The notes under the pieces are model-generated. The model saw nothing but the letters and a program-made list of their open reading frames with translations. It was not told the DNA's origin and made no database searches. The position numbers were made by a program, and so were the translations under genes. A stretch of DNA of 27,891 nucleotides from SIG424 sp045546695 (GTDB lineage: Bacteria; Bacillota; Clostridia; UBA1212; UBA1255): assembly GCA_045546695.1 (NCBI GenBank), contig JAZQDE010000030.1, positions 1 to 27,891 of the forward strand, read 5' to 3'. Below, one piece after another: positions 1 through 6,941 of this stretch. Each line of letters starts with the position of its first letter. Positions within the stretch are counted from its first letter, which is position 1.

Positions 1-281
1 AAATCATTGTTTTTTCTAATGTAGCACAGTTTAATTAGAAAAAAACTCATTTTCAGCTTGATAATTACATAAAAATCCGTTTTTTTCTAATAGCCAGAGT
101 GATTTTTAGAAAATCTCGCCCGCAAATCTCGCCCGCAAATCCCGCTCGTCAACGATTCCGCCGCCGCGCCCACAAAATCGGCCACGCCCACCGCGACAGC
201 AAGTGGGACATTTTCCCTTGTGGTTTAGCAGGACATTATCATAAATGGCTTGCATAAGGTGAAAATATATATTTTTTTTCG
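1..281. other. Upstream non-coding region with paired hairpins and a GC-rich patch
   Basis: No convincing gene is seen here. Two AT-rich inverted repeats share the same arm: TTTTTTCTAAT at 10-20 pairs with ATTAGAAAAAA at 34-44, and TTTTCTAA at 83-90 pairs with TTAGAAAA at 106-113. Neither is followed by a clean T-run, so they are not clear terminators. Positions 114-200 form a GC-rich island in AT-rich surroundings. A 64-codon minus-strand frame (300-106) begins at a TTG inside the aro promoter, has no good ribosome binding site and encodes a low-complexity Gly/Arg/Cys-rich peptide, so I do not call it as a gene. Confidence 0.5.
111..148. repeat. 13-bp tandem repeat, about 2.9 copies
   Basis: The unit AAATCTCGCCCGC occurs exactly at 111-123 and 124-136. 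A diverged third copy (AAATCCCGCTCG) lies at 137-148. It starts the GC-rich patch upstream of the aromatic operon promoter. Confidence 0.85.
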
Positions 282-310
282 TTGCACAATCCGTTTTCAA
301 GTGATATACT
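282..310 (+). promoter_or_regulatory. Sigma-A promoter of the aromatic operon
   Basis: TTGCAC (282-287) and TATACT (305-310) are separated by 17 bp, a near-consensus vegetative promoter. The expected start is about 316-318, immediately before the AGAAGGAG ribosome binding site (317-324) of the leader peptide. The leader would therefore be translated from almost the first nucleotides of the transcript. Confidence 0.8.
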
Positions 311-333
311 ACACGCAGAAGGAGATTAAACCT

Positions 334-390
334 ATGGCAAACATTCGATTTACAGTTGGATACTATTATTTTAGATTCTTATTAAAATAA
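334..390 (+). CDS. Aromatic leader peptide (attenuation control of the aro operon)
   Basis: This is an 18-codon ORF, MANIRFTVGYYYFRFLLK, with a strong ribosome binding site (AGAAGGAG, 317-324) 9 nt before the ATG. Six of 18 residues are Phe or Tyr, including the run Tyr-Tyr-Tyr-Phe at codons 10-13 (361-372); there is no Trp. It sits between a good promoter and a Rho-independent terminator that precedes genes for Phe and Tyr synthesis. This is the classical layout of ribosome-mediated attenuation (as in pheL or trpL): a shortage of charged tRNA-Tyr or tRNA-Phe stalls the ribosome on codons 10-15, whereas an adequate supply lets it reach the stop at 388-390 and cover the start of the antiterminator. 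The peptide probably has no function of its own. Its role is inferred from layout and composition. Confidence 0.85.
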   Translation: MANIRFTVGYYYFRFLLK

Positions 391-459
391 GGGTTTTCAT
401 CTGTGTACGATTAAATAGAATTTTTAAACGACGTTGCAGTGAAAACCGCAACGTTTTTT
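391..459 (+). promoter_or_regulatory. Attenuator: mutually exclusive antiterminator and terminator
   Basis: Terminator: ACGTTGC (431-437) pairs perfectly with GCAACGT (448-454), and a T-run covers 454-459. Antiterminator: GGTTTTCA (392-399) is an exact complement of TGAAAACC (440-447), and CTG (401-403) pairs with CAG (437-439) after a one-base bulge, optionally extended by G-U pairs to 435. It occupies the terminator loop and its 5' arm, so the two folds compete. The antiterminator 5' arm begins right after the leader stop codon: a ribosome on the stop would mask it, and one stalled at the Tyr/Phe codons would leave it free. No T-box motif is present. Confidence 0.8.
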
Positions 460-490
460 GTTATATGAGGGGAAAGAGGGACGCGTACAA

Positions 491-1507
491 ATGATAGTAA
501 TACTTAAACAAAACACGACAGACACACAAATTAAAAACTTTACAGACTGGCTCGCATCACAAGGACTTGACGTGCACATATCAAGAGGAAGTTTCGAGAC
601 AGTAGTAGGCCTTATCGGAGACACATCAAAAGTCGATGAGGAGCTGGTGAAAAGTCTTGAAATGGTAGAATCTGTAAGAAGGATTTCTGACCCATTCAAA
701 AGTGCTAACAGAAAATTCCATCCCGATGACAGTATAGTAACAATCGGTGCAGAAAAACAAGTAAAATTCGGCGGCGGTCATTTTGGTGTTATTGCCGGAC
801 CTTGCTCAGTAGAAACGAAAGAACAGATAATAAGTGTTGCCAAAGACGTAAAGGCATCAGGCGCAGTCATGCTAAGGGGCGGCGCATTCAAACCGCGTAC
901 ATCGCCATATGATTTCCAGGGTCTGGGAGCAGAGGGCATAAGACTTCTGCTTGAAGCAAAAAAAGCGACAGGACTGCCGATAATAACAGAGATTCTCAGC
1001 ATTACACATCTTGAATTATTTGAAGATATTGACGTGATACAGGTCGGTGCAAGAAATATGCAGAATTTTGAAATGCTCAAAGAATTAGGCCATCTTAAAA
1101 AGCCGATTCTTCTTAAAAGAGGTCTTGCGAACACGTTAAAAGAACTGCTCATGTCGGCTGAATACATCATGTCGGGCGGAAACGAGCATGTAATTCTGTG
1201 CGAACGCGGCATCAGAACGTTTGACAACACTTACACAAGAAATACTCTTGATTTATCAGCCGTGCCCGTACTCAAAGAGCTTACGCATCTTCCTATTATT
1301 GTTGACCCCAGCCATGCAGTAGGCTCGTCAAAATACGTAGAATCAATGGCACTTGCGGCAGTTGCGGCAGGCGCAGACGGCATAATGACAGAAGTACACA
1401 ACGATCCACTCAAGGCACTTTGCGACGGAGCTCAGTCACTGACACCGGCGCAGTTCGATAAAATGATGGGAAAAATCAATTCAGTAAGGCAGGCGGTATG
1501 TAAATGA
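491..1507 (+). CDS. aroF: 3-deoxy-7-phosphoheptulonate (DAHP) synthase, type I-beta
   Basis: Catalyses the first shikimate-pathway step, condensing PEP and erythrose-4-phosphate. I start it at ATG 491 (338 aa) because AGAGGG lies at 475-480; an in-frame TTG at 458 lies in the attenuator T-run. Residues 1-70 match the ferredoxin-like regulatory domain of the Thermotoga-type I-beta enzymes (M-I-V-I-L-K start), and the length equals that class. The barrel carries GPCSVE with metal-ligand Cys near 105, the K-P-R-T-S-P-Y-x-F-Q-G substrate motif, GARNMQN, ERGIRTF and DPSHAVGS with a metal-ligand His. There is no chorismate mutase domain. It is the first structural gene after the attenuator, and its stop overlaps the tyrA start (ATGA). 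The N-terminal domain suggests feedback control by Tyr and/or Phe; the actual effector cannot be read from the sequence. Confidence 0.95.
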   Translation: MIVILKQNTTDTQIKNFTDWLASQGLDVHISRGSFETVVGLIGDTSKVDEELVKSLEMVESVRRISDPFKSANRKFHPDDSIVTIGAEKQVKFGGGHFGVIAGPCSVETKEQIISVAKDVKASGAVMLRGGAFKPRTSPYDFQGLGAEGIRLLLEAKKATGLPIITEILSITHLELFEDIDVIQVGARNMQNFEMLKELGHLKKPILLKRGLANTLKELLMSAEYIMSGGNEHVILCERGIRTFDNTYTRNTLDLSAVPVLKELTHLPIIVDPSHAVGSSKYVESMALAAVAAGADGIMTEVHNDPLKALCDGAQSLTPAQFDKMMGKINSVRQAVCK

Positions 1508-2337
1508 ACGTTGGCGTAGTAGGACTCGGACTCATAGGCGGCTCAATGGCAAGAGCATATAAACAGGCAGGACACAGAGTCCTGGCACACGATATTGATG
1601 CAAAAACACTCGGATATGCAATGCTTGCAGGCGTTGCAGACGGCCCTCTCACGGAAAAAGATATTCCGGAAATCGAGTTGCTTTTCATCGCACTTTATCC
1701 TTGCGCATCCGAAGAATACTTACAAAACAACGCAAAAAATATTTCGGCTGGCTGCGTAGTCATAGACCTGTGCGGAACAAAAAGAAGAATTTGCGAGACT
1801 GGCTTTGAGCTGGCAAATCAATACGGATTTACATTTATTGGCGGACACCCAATGGCCGGCGCACAATTTTCAGGCATAAAATACAGCCGTTCAAATCTTT
1901 TTAAAGGCGCGCCGATGGTAATCGTTCCGCCCAAATACGACGACATCGTACTGCTTGATAAGATTAAAAAATTACTTGAACCGGCAGGTTTTGGTTCAAT
2001 ATCCGTGACAACGGCAGCAGAACACGACAAAATGATCGCCTTCACGTCGCAACTTGCACACGTCGTTTCAAATGCATATGTCAAAAGCGAGACTGCAAAA
2101 GCACACGGCGGTTTTTCTGCAGGATCATACAAGGATATGACGAGAGTTGCATGGCTCAATGAATATATGTGGACAGAACTTTTCCTGGAAAACAGTGATT
2201 ATCTGAGCCACGAACTTGAACTTATAATCAATTCACTCAAAGAATACAAAGATGCAATCGACGCAAGCGACAAAGAGCGTCTTTGCAATTTGCTCAAAGA
2301 CGGCAGAATTGCCAAAGAACAGGTAGATGGGAAGTAA
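1504..2337 (+). CDS. tyrA: Prephenate dehydrogenase
   Basis: Oxidatively decarboxylates prephenate to 4-hydroxyphenylpyruvate, the Tyr branch. This 277-aa protein opens with a Rossmann dinucleotide motif (G-L-G-L-I-G-G, residues 7-13) followed by an acidic residue after strand 2 (H-D-I-D), favouring NAD. The family motif G-G-H-P-M-A-G follows, and then a helical C-terminal dimerisation region. It stops at about the length of the catalytic core and has no C-terminal ACT domain, unlike Bacillus TyrA, so Tyr feedback probably acts elsewhere, for example on a DAHP synthase. The start overlaps the previous stop by 4 nt, implying translational coupling. An arogenate-using enzyme would look similar, and the substrate preference is not decided here. 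Confidence 0.93.
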   Translation: MNVGVVGLGLIGGSMARAYKQAGHRVLAHDIDAKTLGYAMLAGVADGPLTEKDIPEIELLFIALYPCASEEYLQNNAKNISAGCVVIDLCGTKRRICETGFELANQYGFTFIGGHPMAGAQFSGIKYSRSNLFKGAPMVIVPPKYDDIVLLDKIKKLLEPAGFGSISVTTAAEHDKMIAFTSQLAHVVSNAYVKSETAKAHGGFSAGSYKDMTRVAWLNEYMWTELFLENSDYLSHELELIINSLKEYKDAIDASDKERLCNLLKDGRIAKEQVDGK

Positions 2338-2341
2338 AACG

Positions 2342-3394
2342 ATGAAAAAAATAACGGTAGAGGCTTCAAGAACATACGACATTATTATAGAGCGCGGTAT
2401 ACTGTCAGAAAGTGGCAGCATAGCAGCCGGTCTTGTGAAAAATCCCTGTAAGATTATGGTAGTCAGCGATACGAATGTTTATCCATTATATGGTGAAAAA
2501 ACGGCTGACTCATTTACAAAAAATGGATTTGAAGTATATAGCTTTGTATTTCAGGCAGGCGAAAGCTCAAAAAATGTCAATACGCTTGCTCAGTTATGGG
2601 AAGAACTGGCAGAAAAGCATTTCACAAGAAGCGATATGATAGTAGCTCTCGGCGGAGGTGTTGTCGGTGATCTTGCAGGCTTTGCGGCATCTACTTTTTT
2701 AAGAAGTATTCAATATATCCAGATTCCGACGACATTACTTGCTATGGTGGATTCGTCGGTCGGTGGTAAAACTGCAATCGACCTTAAGGGCGGGAAAAAT
2801 CTGGCAGGTAGTTTTTACCAGCCGAGCGCAGTAATCTGTGACCCTGATACGTTGCAGACTTTGCCGGCTGAAATATACAGTGACGGCATGGCGGAAGTTA
2901 TAAAATATGGAATGATAAACAAACCCGAACTTCTGCAGGTATTAAAAGGCGAATACGACATTGCCGATGTTATAGAGATCTGCGTGTGTGCAAAGCGTGA
3001 CATCGTAAATGAAGATGAAAAAGACCTTGGCGTAAGGCAGTTTCTGAACTTCGGACATACGCTCGCGCATGGTATAGAAAGGTCATCTGACTACACAATC
3101 CCGCACGGCAGAGCTGTTGCGATAGGAATGGTGCTCATAACAAAAGCAGCAGTCAAAGCAGGCAAATGCACTCAGGATGCGCTCCTTATATTGGAAGAAT
3201 TGCTGACAAAAAATGGTCTGCCGCTGTGGACTGAGATCACTGCAAAAGAGCTTTGTGATGCGGCGCTGAATGACAAAAAAAGGAAGGGCGACTATATTAC
3301 GGTCGTGCTTCCGACAGGAGTGGGCACGAGCATACTTGAAAAAATATCAATATCAGAATTAAATAAGCTCATTGAGGGAGTGTGGAATAAATGA
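2342..3394 (+). CDS. aroB: 3-dehydroquinate synthase
   Basis: Converts DAHP to 3-dehydroquinate, using NAD and a divalent metal. I choose ATG 2342 (350 aa) because GGGAAG (2329-2334) is well placed for it. An in-frame ATG at 2327 would overlap tyrA and lacks a good site. The NAD-binding signature G-G-G-V-V-G-D-L-A-G starts near residue 104. It is followed by the long conserved block containing I-P-T-T-L-L-A-M-V-D-S-S-V-G-G-K-T, then metal-ligand His motifs N-F-G-H-T-L-A-H-G-I-E and P-H-G-R-A-V-A-I-G-M. The length is normal for AroB. The stop overlaps the aroA start (ATGA). Confidence 0.96.
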   Translation: MKKITVEASRTYDIIIERGILSESGSIAAGLVKNPCKIMVVSDTNVYPLYGEKTADSFTKNGFEVYSFVFQAGESSKNVNTLAQLWEELAEKHFTRSDMIVALGGGVVGDLAGFAASTFLRSIQYIQIPTTLLAMVDSSVGGKTAIDLKGGKNLAGSFYQPSAVICDPDTLQTLPAEIYSDGMAEVIKYGMINKPELLQVLKGEYDIADVIEICVCAKRDIVNEDEKDLGVRQFLNFGHTLAHGIERSSDYTIPHGRAVAIGMVLITKAAVKAGKCTQDALLILEELLTKNGLPLWTEITAKELCDAALNDKKRKGDYITVVLPTGVGTSILEKISISELNKLIEGVWNK

Positions 3395-4662
3395 CCATAA
3401 ATTTACATTCTCCAAAGCTAAACGGCAAGGTAAAAGCTATCGCTTCTAAATCAGAAGTACACAGACTCCTGATTTGCGCGGCGCTGGCAGATAATGCCAC
3501 GTCAATTGCATGCAGTGAAATCAATGCGGATATAGAAGCGACACAAAAATGCCTGTCGGCACTGGGGGCACAGATTACGTATGAAAATGGCTTTTTCTAT
3601 GTAAAACCTATCCGGGAAATACCAGTTGATGAAGTGACACTTCTGCCCGGAGAATCAGGCTCAACGCTCAGGTTTCTTCTTCCCGTTGTTTGCGGCCTTG
3701 GAGTAAATGCTAAATTTATCATGGAAGGTCGCCTTGCAGACAGACCTTTGTCTCCACTTAAAGAACTTCTGGAAGAAAATGGTGCACAAATACACAAAGA
3801 AGGCAATATTTTATATGTTTCAGGCAAAGTAAGAACTGATAAATTCACTATTGCCGGAGATATTTCATCACAATTTATAAGCGGACTTCTTTTCATGCTA
3901 CCTATGTGGGGCGGAGAAGTGGAAATTACAGGTAAGACACAAAGCCTGCCATATATAGAAATGACAATTGCGGCCTTGGCAGAATTTGGATGCGAAGTTA
4001 CAAAAACGCAGACAGGATATAAGGTTCCTTGCAGGATGCCTTTCTTTTCACCTGCAAAAATAGAAGCAAAAGGCGACTGGTCAAACGCAGCATTTTTCAT
4101 AGTTGCAGGCGTAATCGGTGAAAAGCCGGTTACAGTTACAGATATTGACATAAACAGCAAGCAGGGAGACAAAGCAATAATTGACATTTTATGTAATGCC
4201 GGAGCAAGGATAGACATTGAAAAAAACTCTGTTACGGCGTGGCCTTCTACGATTATCGGAACAGAAATCAACGCAGCGCAGGTACCTGATCTTGTGCCTG
4301 TTTTGTCTGTTGCGGCAAGCGTTTGCGTTGGAAAAACAAGAATATATGAAGCACAAAGACTGAGAATCAAAGAAAGTGACCGCCTTGCAGCTATTTGCGA
4401 TATGTTGACAAATTTTGGCGCAAATTGCGTTGAGACAGAAGACGGCCTGATTATTGAAGGTTCCGGTAGTTTGCAGGGCTTGTCAGACGATATAGTAAAG
4501 GTGTGCTCACACAACGACCACAGAATAGCAATGAGCGCAGCTGTTGCAGCTACTGTATGTCAAAAAGAGGTAGAAATAAGCGGCGCAGAAGCAGTAAATA
4601 AATCGTATCCGCTTTTCTGGCAGGATTACCGGAAACTGGCAACAATAAAGGAGGATATATAA
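3391..4662 (+). CDS. aroA: 3-phosphoshikimate 1-carboxyvinyltransferase (EPSP synthase)
   Basis: Transfers enolpyruvyl from PEP to shikimate-3-phosphate. This 423-aa protein has the two-lobe EPSP synthase motif set: S-K-S-x-x-x-R near residues 19-25, P-G-E-S-G-S-T-L-R-F-L (PEP-binding loop), G-R-x-x-D-R-P-L, G-D-x-S-S-Q-F-I-S, D near 300 in V-P-D-L-V-P (catalytic Asp), R-I-K-E-S-D-R, and N-D-H-R-I-A-M near 375. The PEP loop reads G-E-S-G-S-T-L-R-F instead of the enterobacterial G-N-A-G-T-A-M-R-P; the Gly central to glyphosate sensitivity is kept, whereas the Pro after the Arg is Phe. Sensitivity cannot be predicted from this. It overlaps its neighbours at both ends. Confidence 0.96.
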   Translation: MTINLHSPKLNGKVKAIASKSEVHRLLICAALADNATSIACSEINADIEATQKCLSALGAQITYENGFFYVKPIREIPVDEVTLLPGESGSTLRFLLPVVCGLGVNAKFIMEGRLADRPLSPLKELLEENGAQIHKEGNILYVSGKVRTDKFTIAGDISSQFISGLLFMLPMWGGEVEITGKTQSLPYIEMTIAALAEFGCEVTKTQTGYKVPCRMPFFSPAKIEAKGDWSNAAFFIVAGVIGEKPVTVTDIDINSKQGDKAIIDILCNAGARIDIEKNSVTAWPSTIIGTEINAAQVPDLVPVLSVAASVCVGKTRIYEAQRLRIKESDRLAAICDMLTNFGANCVETEDGLIIEGSGSLQGLSDDIVKVCSHNDHRIAMSAAVAATVCQKEVEISGAEAVNKSYPLFWQDYRKLATIKEDI

Positions 4663-5744
4663 TGTCAACTCCATATGGTTACAACCTGAAATTATACATA
4701 GACGGTGGCTCGCACGACGAGAAAATCACGATGCGGCTGGAAGGATTTCCCAAGGGAATGAAAATTGATATGCAAAAGCTTTATGAGTTTATGCAAAGAC
4801 GTGCGCCGGGTGGTAATAAATGGTCGACGCAGCGCAAAGAAAAAGACGCACCTGTGTTTTTGTCCGGCGTAGAAAAAGATACAAATATTACGACCGGAGA
4901 GCCGATTGAGGCTGCAATTTTCAACAGCAACCAACATTCCTCTGACTATTCTTTCATATATGATACGCCAAGACCGTCTCATGCAGACTATGCGGCTCTG
5001 GTAAAATATGGAAGCAAGGTTGACCTGAGGGGCGGCGGCCATTTTTCAGGAAGATTAACGGCAATGATGTGCGTTGCAGGCTATCTTTGCAGACAATATC
5101 TGGAAGAAAAAGGAATAGAAATATTTGCACATATCCATTCAGTCGGCGGCATGGAGGACGAAGCTTTTGATCCGGTAAATATTGACAGAAATAAAGCTAT
5201 GGAAATTGCAAAAAAGGAGTTTCCTGTATTGAGTGATGAAGCAGGCGAGAAAATGAAGGAGGCTATAGAAGAAGCGCGCCTTGAAGGTGACTCGGTAGGC
5301 GGCATTGTCGAATGCGTAGCGATAAACGTGCCGGCGGGCCTCGGCGAACATATGTTTGCAGGCGCAGAAGGCAGAATGGCAGCAATTTTATATTCTATTC
5401 CTGCAGTCAAGGCGGTAGAATTTGGCAGCGGAGCAGCGTGCGCAAGGGCAAAAGGCAGTGAAAACAACGACCCGTTTTACTATGATGGTGACGTTGTAAA
5501 GACAAAGACGAACAATTGCGGCGGAATCCTTGGTGGCATGACAAACTCAATGCCTGTATTATTCAGAGCGGCTTTCAAACCGACGCCGTCGATTGCAAAA
5601 GAACAAGACACAGTATCACTTACAAATAAAGTAAATACAAAATTAGCAATAAAAGGAAGACATGATCCATGCATAGTGCCAAGAGCAGTGCCGGTCGTAG
5701 AAGCGGCGGCAGCTATTGCACTGTGCGACATGATGTTGGACTGA
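4662..5744 (+). CDS. aroC: Chorismate synthase
   Basis: Makes chorismate from EPSP by anti-1,4-elimination, using reduced FMN. This 360-aa protein starts at an ATG overlapping the aroA stop (TAATG), with a near-perfect AAAGGAGG site just upstream. The N-terminal G-G-S-H-D-E motif corresponds to the usual G-E-S-H-G, keeping the active-site His. The long signature R-P-S-H-A-D-Y-A-A...K-Y-G...D-x-R-G-G-G-H-F-S-G-R-L-T-A is intact, as are G-G-I-L-G-G-M-T-N and the C-terminal R-H-D-P-C-I-V-P-R-A-V-P. The altered Gly after the His is a small departure from the textbook motif. It is in the middle of the operon, 14 nt before pheA. Confidence 0.96.
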   Translation: MSTPYGYNLKLYIDGGSHDEKITMRLEGFPKGMKIDMQKLYEFMQRRAPGGNKWSTQRKEKDAPVFLSGVEKDTNITTGEPIEAAIFNSNQHSSDYSFIYDTPRPSHADYAALVKYGSKVDLRGGGHFSGRLTAMMCVAGYLCRQYLEEKGIEIFAHIHSVGGMEDEAFDPVNIDRNKAMEIAKKEFPVLSDEAGEKMKEAIEEARLEGDSVGGIVECVAINVPAGLGEHMFAGAEGRMAAILYSIPAVKAVEFGSGAACARAKGSENNDPFYYDGDVVKTKTNNCGGILGGMTNSMPVLFRAAFKPTPSIAKEQDTVSLTNKVNTKLAIKGRHDPCIVPRAVPVVEAAAAIALCDMMLD

Positions 5745-5758
5745 AAAGGAGACAAATA

Positions 5759-6922
5759 ATGGAAAATAATAATGAGCTATCGCTAGAAGGAATCAGAGGA
5801 AAAATAGACGAAATAGACAAGCAACTTGTAGAACTTTTCTGTAGTCGTATGGAGGTTGCATCTCAGGTGGCCGAATATAAAAGAGCACATTCGCTACCGG
5901 TACTTGACAGCAACAGAGAAAGACAACAGCTGGCAAAAGTTGCATCGCTTGCAGGGCCGGAGTTTGCAGGATATACGAAAGTTCTTTACACAAATCTCTT
6001 CAGTCTTTCCAGATCTTACCAGCAAGGGATTCTTGCAGGAGAGAGTCAGCTTTGTAAATCAATAAAAGAAGCAATCGACACGACTCCGAATCTGTTTCCT
6101 GAAACTGCCAAAGTTGCCTGCCAGGGAATAGAAGGTGCATACTCACAGATTGCAACACAAAAGATATTTGAGCTTCCTCAGATATCATATTATCGTTCCT
6201 TTGCAGACGTATTTGACGCAGTCGAAAAAGGCGAGTGCCGTTACGGTATGCTTCCTATCGAAAACAGCACTGCCGGCTCGGTTACAAAGATTTTTGACCT
6301 TATTCTTAGTCATAAATTCCACATTGTAAAGTCATACAGACTAAAAGTAGACCACAACCTTCTTGTAAATCCGGGCACAAATCTGGAAGATATTACCGAT
6401 ATTTTCTCCCATGAACAGGCAATAAACCAATGTGGAAACTTCCTGAAAAAACACCCCGGCATTAAAGTTCATGTTGTAGCCAATACGGCTGTTGCCGCAA
6501 AATTTGTGTCAGAATCAGGCAAAAAAGAATACGCCGCGCTCTCATCAAGAGATTGCGCCGCGCTTTATGGTCTTAAAAACATAGCTCCGTCACTCCAGGA
6601 TATGGGAAATAACTACACGCGTTTTATTTGTATTTCGAAAGACCTTGAGATTTATCCCGGTGCAGACAAGACGACAATTATGGCAGTTACTGCCAACACA
6701 CCGGGTGCTCTTCACCATTTGCTGTCTCACTTTTTTGCCCATGGCATCAACCTGACAAAGCTCGAATCGAGGCCCATACCGGACAGAGATTTTGAATTTA
6801 TGTTTTATTTTGACATTGACGTATCTATTTACTCGCCAAAATATTACGCAGTAATATCAGAACTCGAAAAAATGTGCGAAGACTTCCGTTTTTTGGGAAG
6901 TTATTCGGAAAATGTCGGCTGA
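5759..6922 (+). CDS. pheA: Bifunctional chorismate mutase / prephenate dehydratase (P-protein)
   Basis: Takes chorismate through prephenate to phenylpyruvate, the Phe branch. I start at ATG 5759 (387 aa) behind AAAAGGAG (5744-5751); longer in-frame starts lie inside aroC. Order: an AroQ-type chorismate mutase helix bundle (about 8-90, I-R-x-K-I-D-E-I-D-K-Q-L-V-E-L), prephenate dehydratase (about 118-295; G-I-E-G-A-Y-S-Q, E-N-S-T-A-G-S-V, and catalytic T-R-F at 287-289), and an ACT domain from about 305. The ACT domain keeps G-A-L-H-H-L-L and E-S-R-P (about 336-339), the Phe-binding motifs, so feedback inhibition by Phe is expected. The mutase domain feeds both this dehydratase and TyrA, the only mutase seen in the operon. 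Confidence 0.95.
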   Translation: MENNNELSLEGIRGKIDEIDKQLVELFCSRMEVASQVAEYKRAHSLPVLDSNRERQQLAKVASLAGPEFAGYTKVLYTNLFSLSRSYQQGILAGESQLCKSIKEAIDTTPNLFPETAKVACQGIEGAYSQIATQKIFELPQISYYRSFADVFDAVEKGECRYGMLPIENSTAGSVTKIFDLILSHKFHIVKSYRLKVDHNLLVNPGTNLEDITDIFSHEQAINQCGNFLKKHPGIKVHVVANTAVAAKFVSESGKKEYAALSSRDCAALYGLKNIAPSLQDMGNNYTRFICISKDLEIYPGADKTTIMAVTANTPGALHHLLSHFFAHGINLTKLESRPIPDRDFEFMFYFDIDVSIYSPKYYAVISELEKMCEDFRFLGSYSENVG

Positions 6923-6941
6923 TACAAGGAGATGATGCAAA

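Noticed and set aside
9..46. Terminator of an upstream gene
   Set aside because: The stem is almost entirely A-T and not followed by a T-run; no upstream gene is in view.
106..300. 64-aa Cys/Gly/Arg-rich minus-strand ORF
   Set aside because: It starts at a TTG inside the aro promoter, lacks a ribosome binding site and is built on a tandem repeat and GC-rich patch.
301..490. T-box riboswitch upstream of the aro operon
   Set aside because: No AGGGTGGNACCGCG-type T-box sequence, and the leader (about 175 nt) instead contains a translated aromatic-rich ORF.
3597..4514. 305-aa minus-strand ORF opposite aroA
   Set aside because: Antisense shadow of a gene with intact motifs; no family resemblance or start signal.
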